A stretch of DNA of 64,000 bases. Origin: CAZOZZ01 sp965262425 (lineage in GTDB: Bacteria; Acidobacteriota; Terriglobia; 20CM-2-55-15). Both the position numbers and the translations under genes were made by a program. Positions within the stretch are counted from its first letter, which is position 1, and each line of letters starts with the position of its first letter. The notes under the pieces were generated by a model. It saw only the letters and a program-made list of their open reading frames with translations, had not been told where the DNA came from and searched no databases. Shown here piece after piece: positions 63,801-64,000 of the stretch. The stretch lies in the NCBI GenBank assembly GCA_965262425.1, contig OZ253536.1, forward strand, positions 4,960,001 through 5,024,000, read 5' to 3'.

Positions 63801-64000
63801 TACCAGCAGTCACTATTTCACCCCAAGACGTCACCCAGTGCTTTCGAGCGCTCGGCATTTCGAACCGGTTCGACCACTCGGAGGAGCAAAGCCTTAACAC
63901 TACTCATGTAGTAACAAGGCCTGGCTTCTTTTCTTTTCCGACCCCTCGCGACAACTCGGATCTTTCTGTTCTGGGTGTCAGACGTGTGGTGGGGGTGGAT
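63801..64000. other. Window end, no recognised gene
   Basis: About 200 bases after the truncated VWFA-related gene. No continuation of the VWA domain was found in any frame. The sequence could be the end of another mobile element or deletion scar. Confidence 0.3.

Noticed and set aside
63801..64000. Possible continuation of the VWFA-related protein or an IS end
   Set aside because: No frame gives VWA sequence and no inverted repeat could be paired inside the window.

Overview
The window looks like chromosomal DNA of an Acidobacteriota-type bacterium (or a close relative). The inference rests on family content: a GWxTD-domain secreted protein, a VWFA-related secreted protein, an SBBP-repeat protein with C-terminal anchor, a carboxypeptidase-regulatory/TonB-type barrel, and a very large kinase-AAA-TPR-GAF-sigma54 regulator. 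No rRNA, tRNA, CRISPR array, phage or plasmid origin was seen. The striking general feature is insertion-element load: an IS21-type end, three IS630 copies, one IS3, one frameshifted IS4/IS1182-type element and one IS4. At least three host genes are split (SBBP protein, giant regulator twice, TldD). Target-site duplications let their original reading frames be rebuilt exactly.

Layout. 1-8.5 kb is accessory: IS21 end, IS630 fragment, a 166-bp inverted-repeat miniature element, the IS3-split SBBP gene, an MNT antitoxin with a truncated HEPN partner, and a frameshifted transposase. 8.7-12.5 kb holds a small hypothetical, a GT9 glycosyltransferase, a Cys-rich protein, rpsU and pta. 12.5-20.1 kb carries an NtrC-type regulator plus PDZ/GAF/PAS histidine kinase behind a sigma54-like site, a barrel protein and a GWxTD protein. 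20.3-28.9 kb is housekeeping: DUF2085 protein, zinc-ribbon membrane protein, groEL with perfect CIRCE, hsp20-clpB, queA, a cold-shock gene and a secreted aldolase-like protein.

29.3-42.5 kb is the most interesting part. A PqqD-like/M50 protease/HlyD fusion (with one in-frame TAG) is followed by two tandem GEMM-I cyclic-dinucleotide riboswitches. The first has G and the second A at the position equivalent to Vc2 G20, which separates c-di-GMP from cGAMP-type aptamers. Then come two tiny ORFs with excellent Shine-Dalgarno sequences (7 and 32 codons), a membrane HD-GYP protein with degenerate GGDEF, and a 1690-residue pseudokinase-AAA-TPR-GAF-sigma54 regulator broken by two nearly identical IS630 copies. 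I read this as a candidate second-messenger-controlled small-peptide maturation/export locus that is now decaying.

42.7-50.9 kb: a Fic protein with altered catalytic motif, an AttEFGH-like ABC/FtsX/AttH operon, a NUDIX gene, and a MacA/MacB-type adaptor-ATPase pair without a permease. 50.9-64 kb: a candidate small RNA with terminator, a CPBP protease/AAA/VWA operon, a metallophosphoesterase, then a two-M16-peptidase/TldD/PmbA/FxLYD-like operon whose tldD is split by IS4, and finally a VWFA-related gene carrying an in-frame piece of the miniature repeat.
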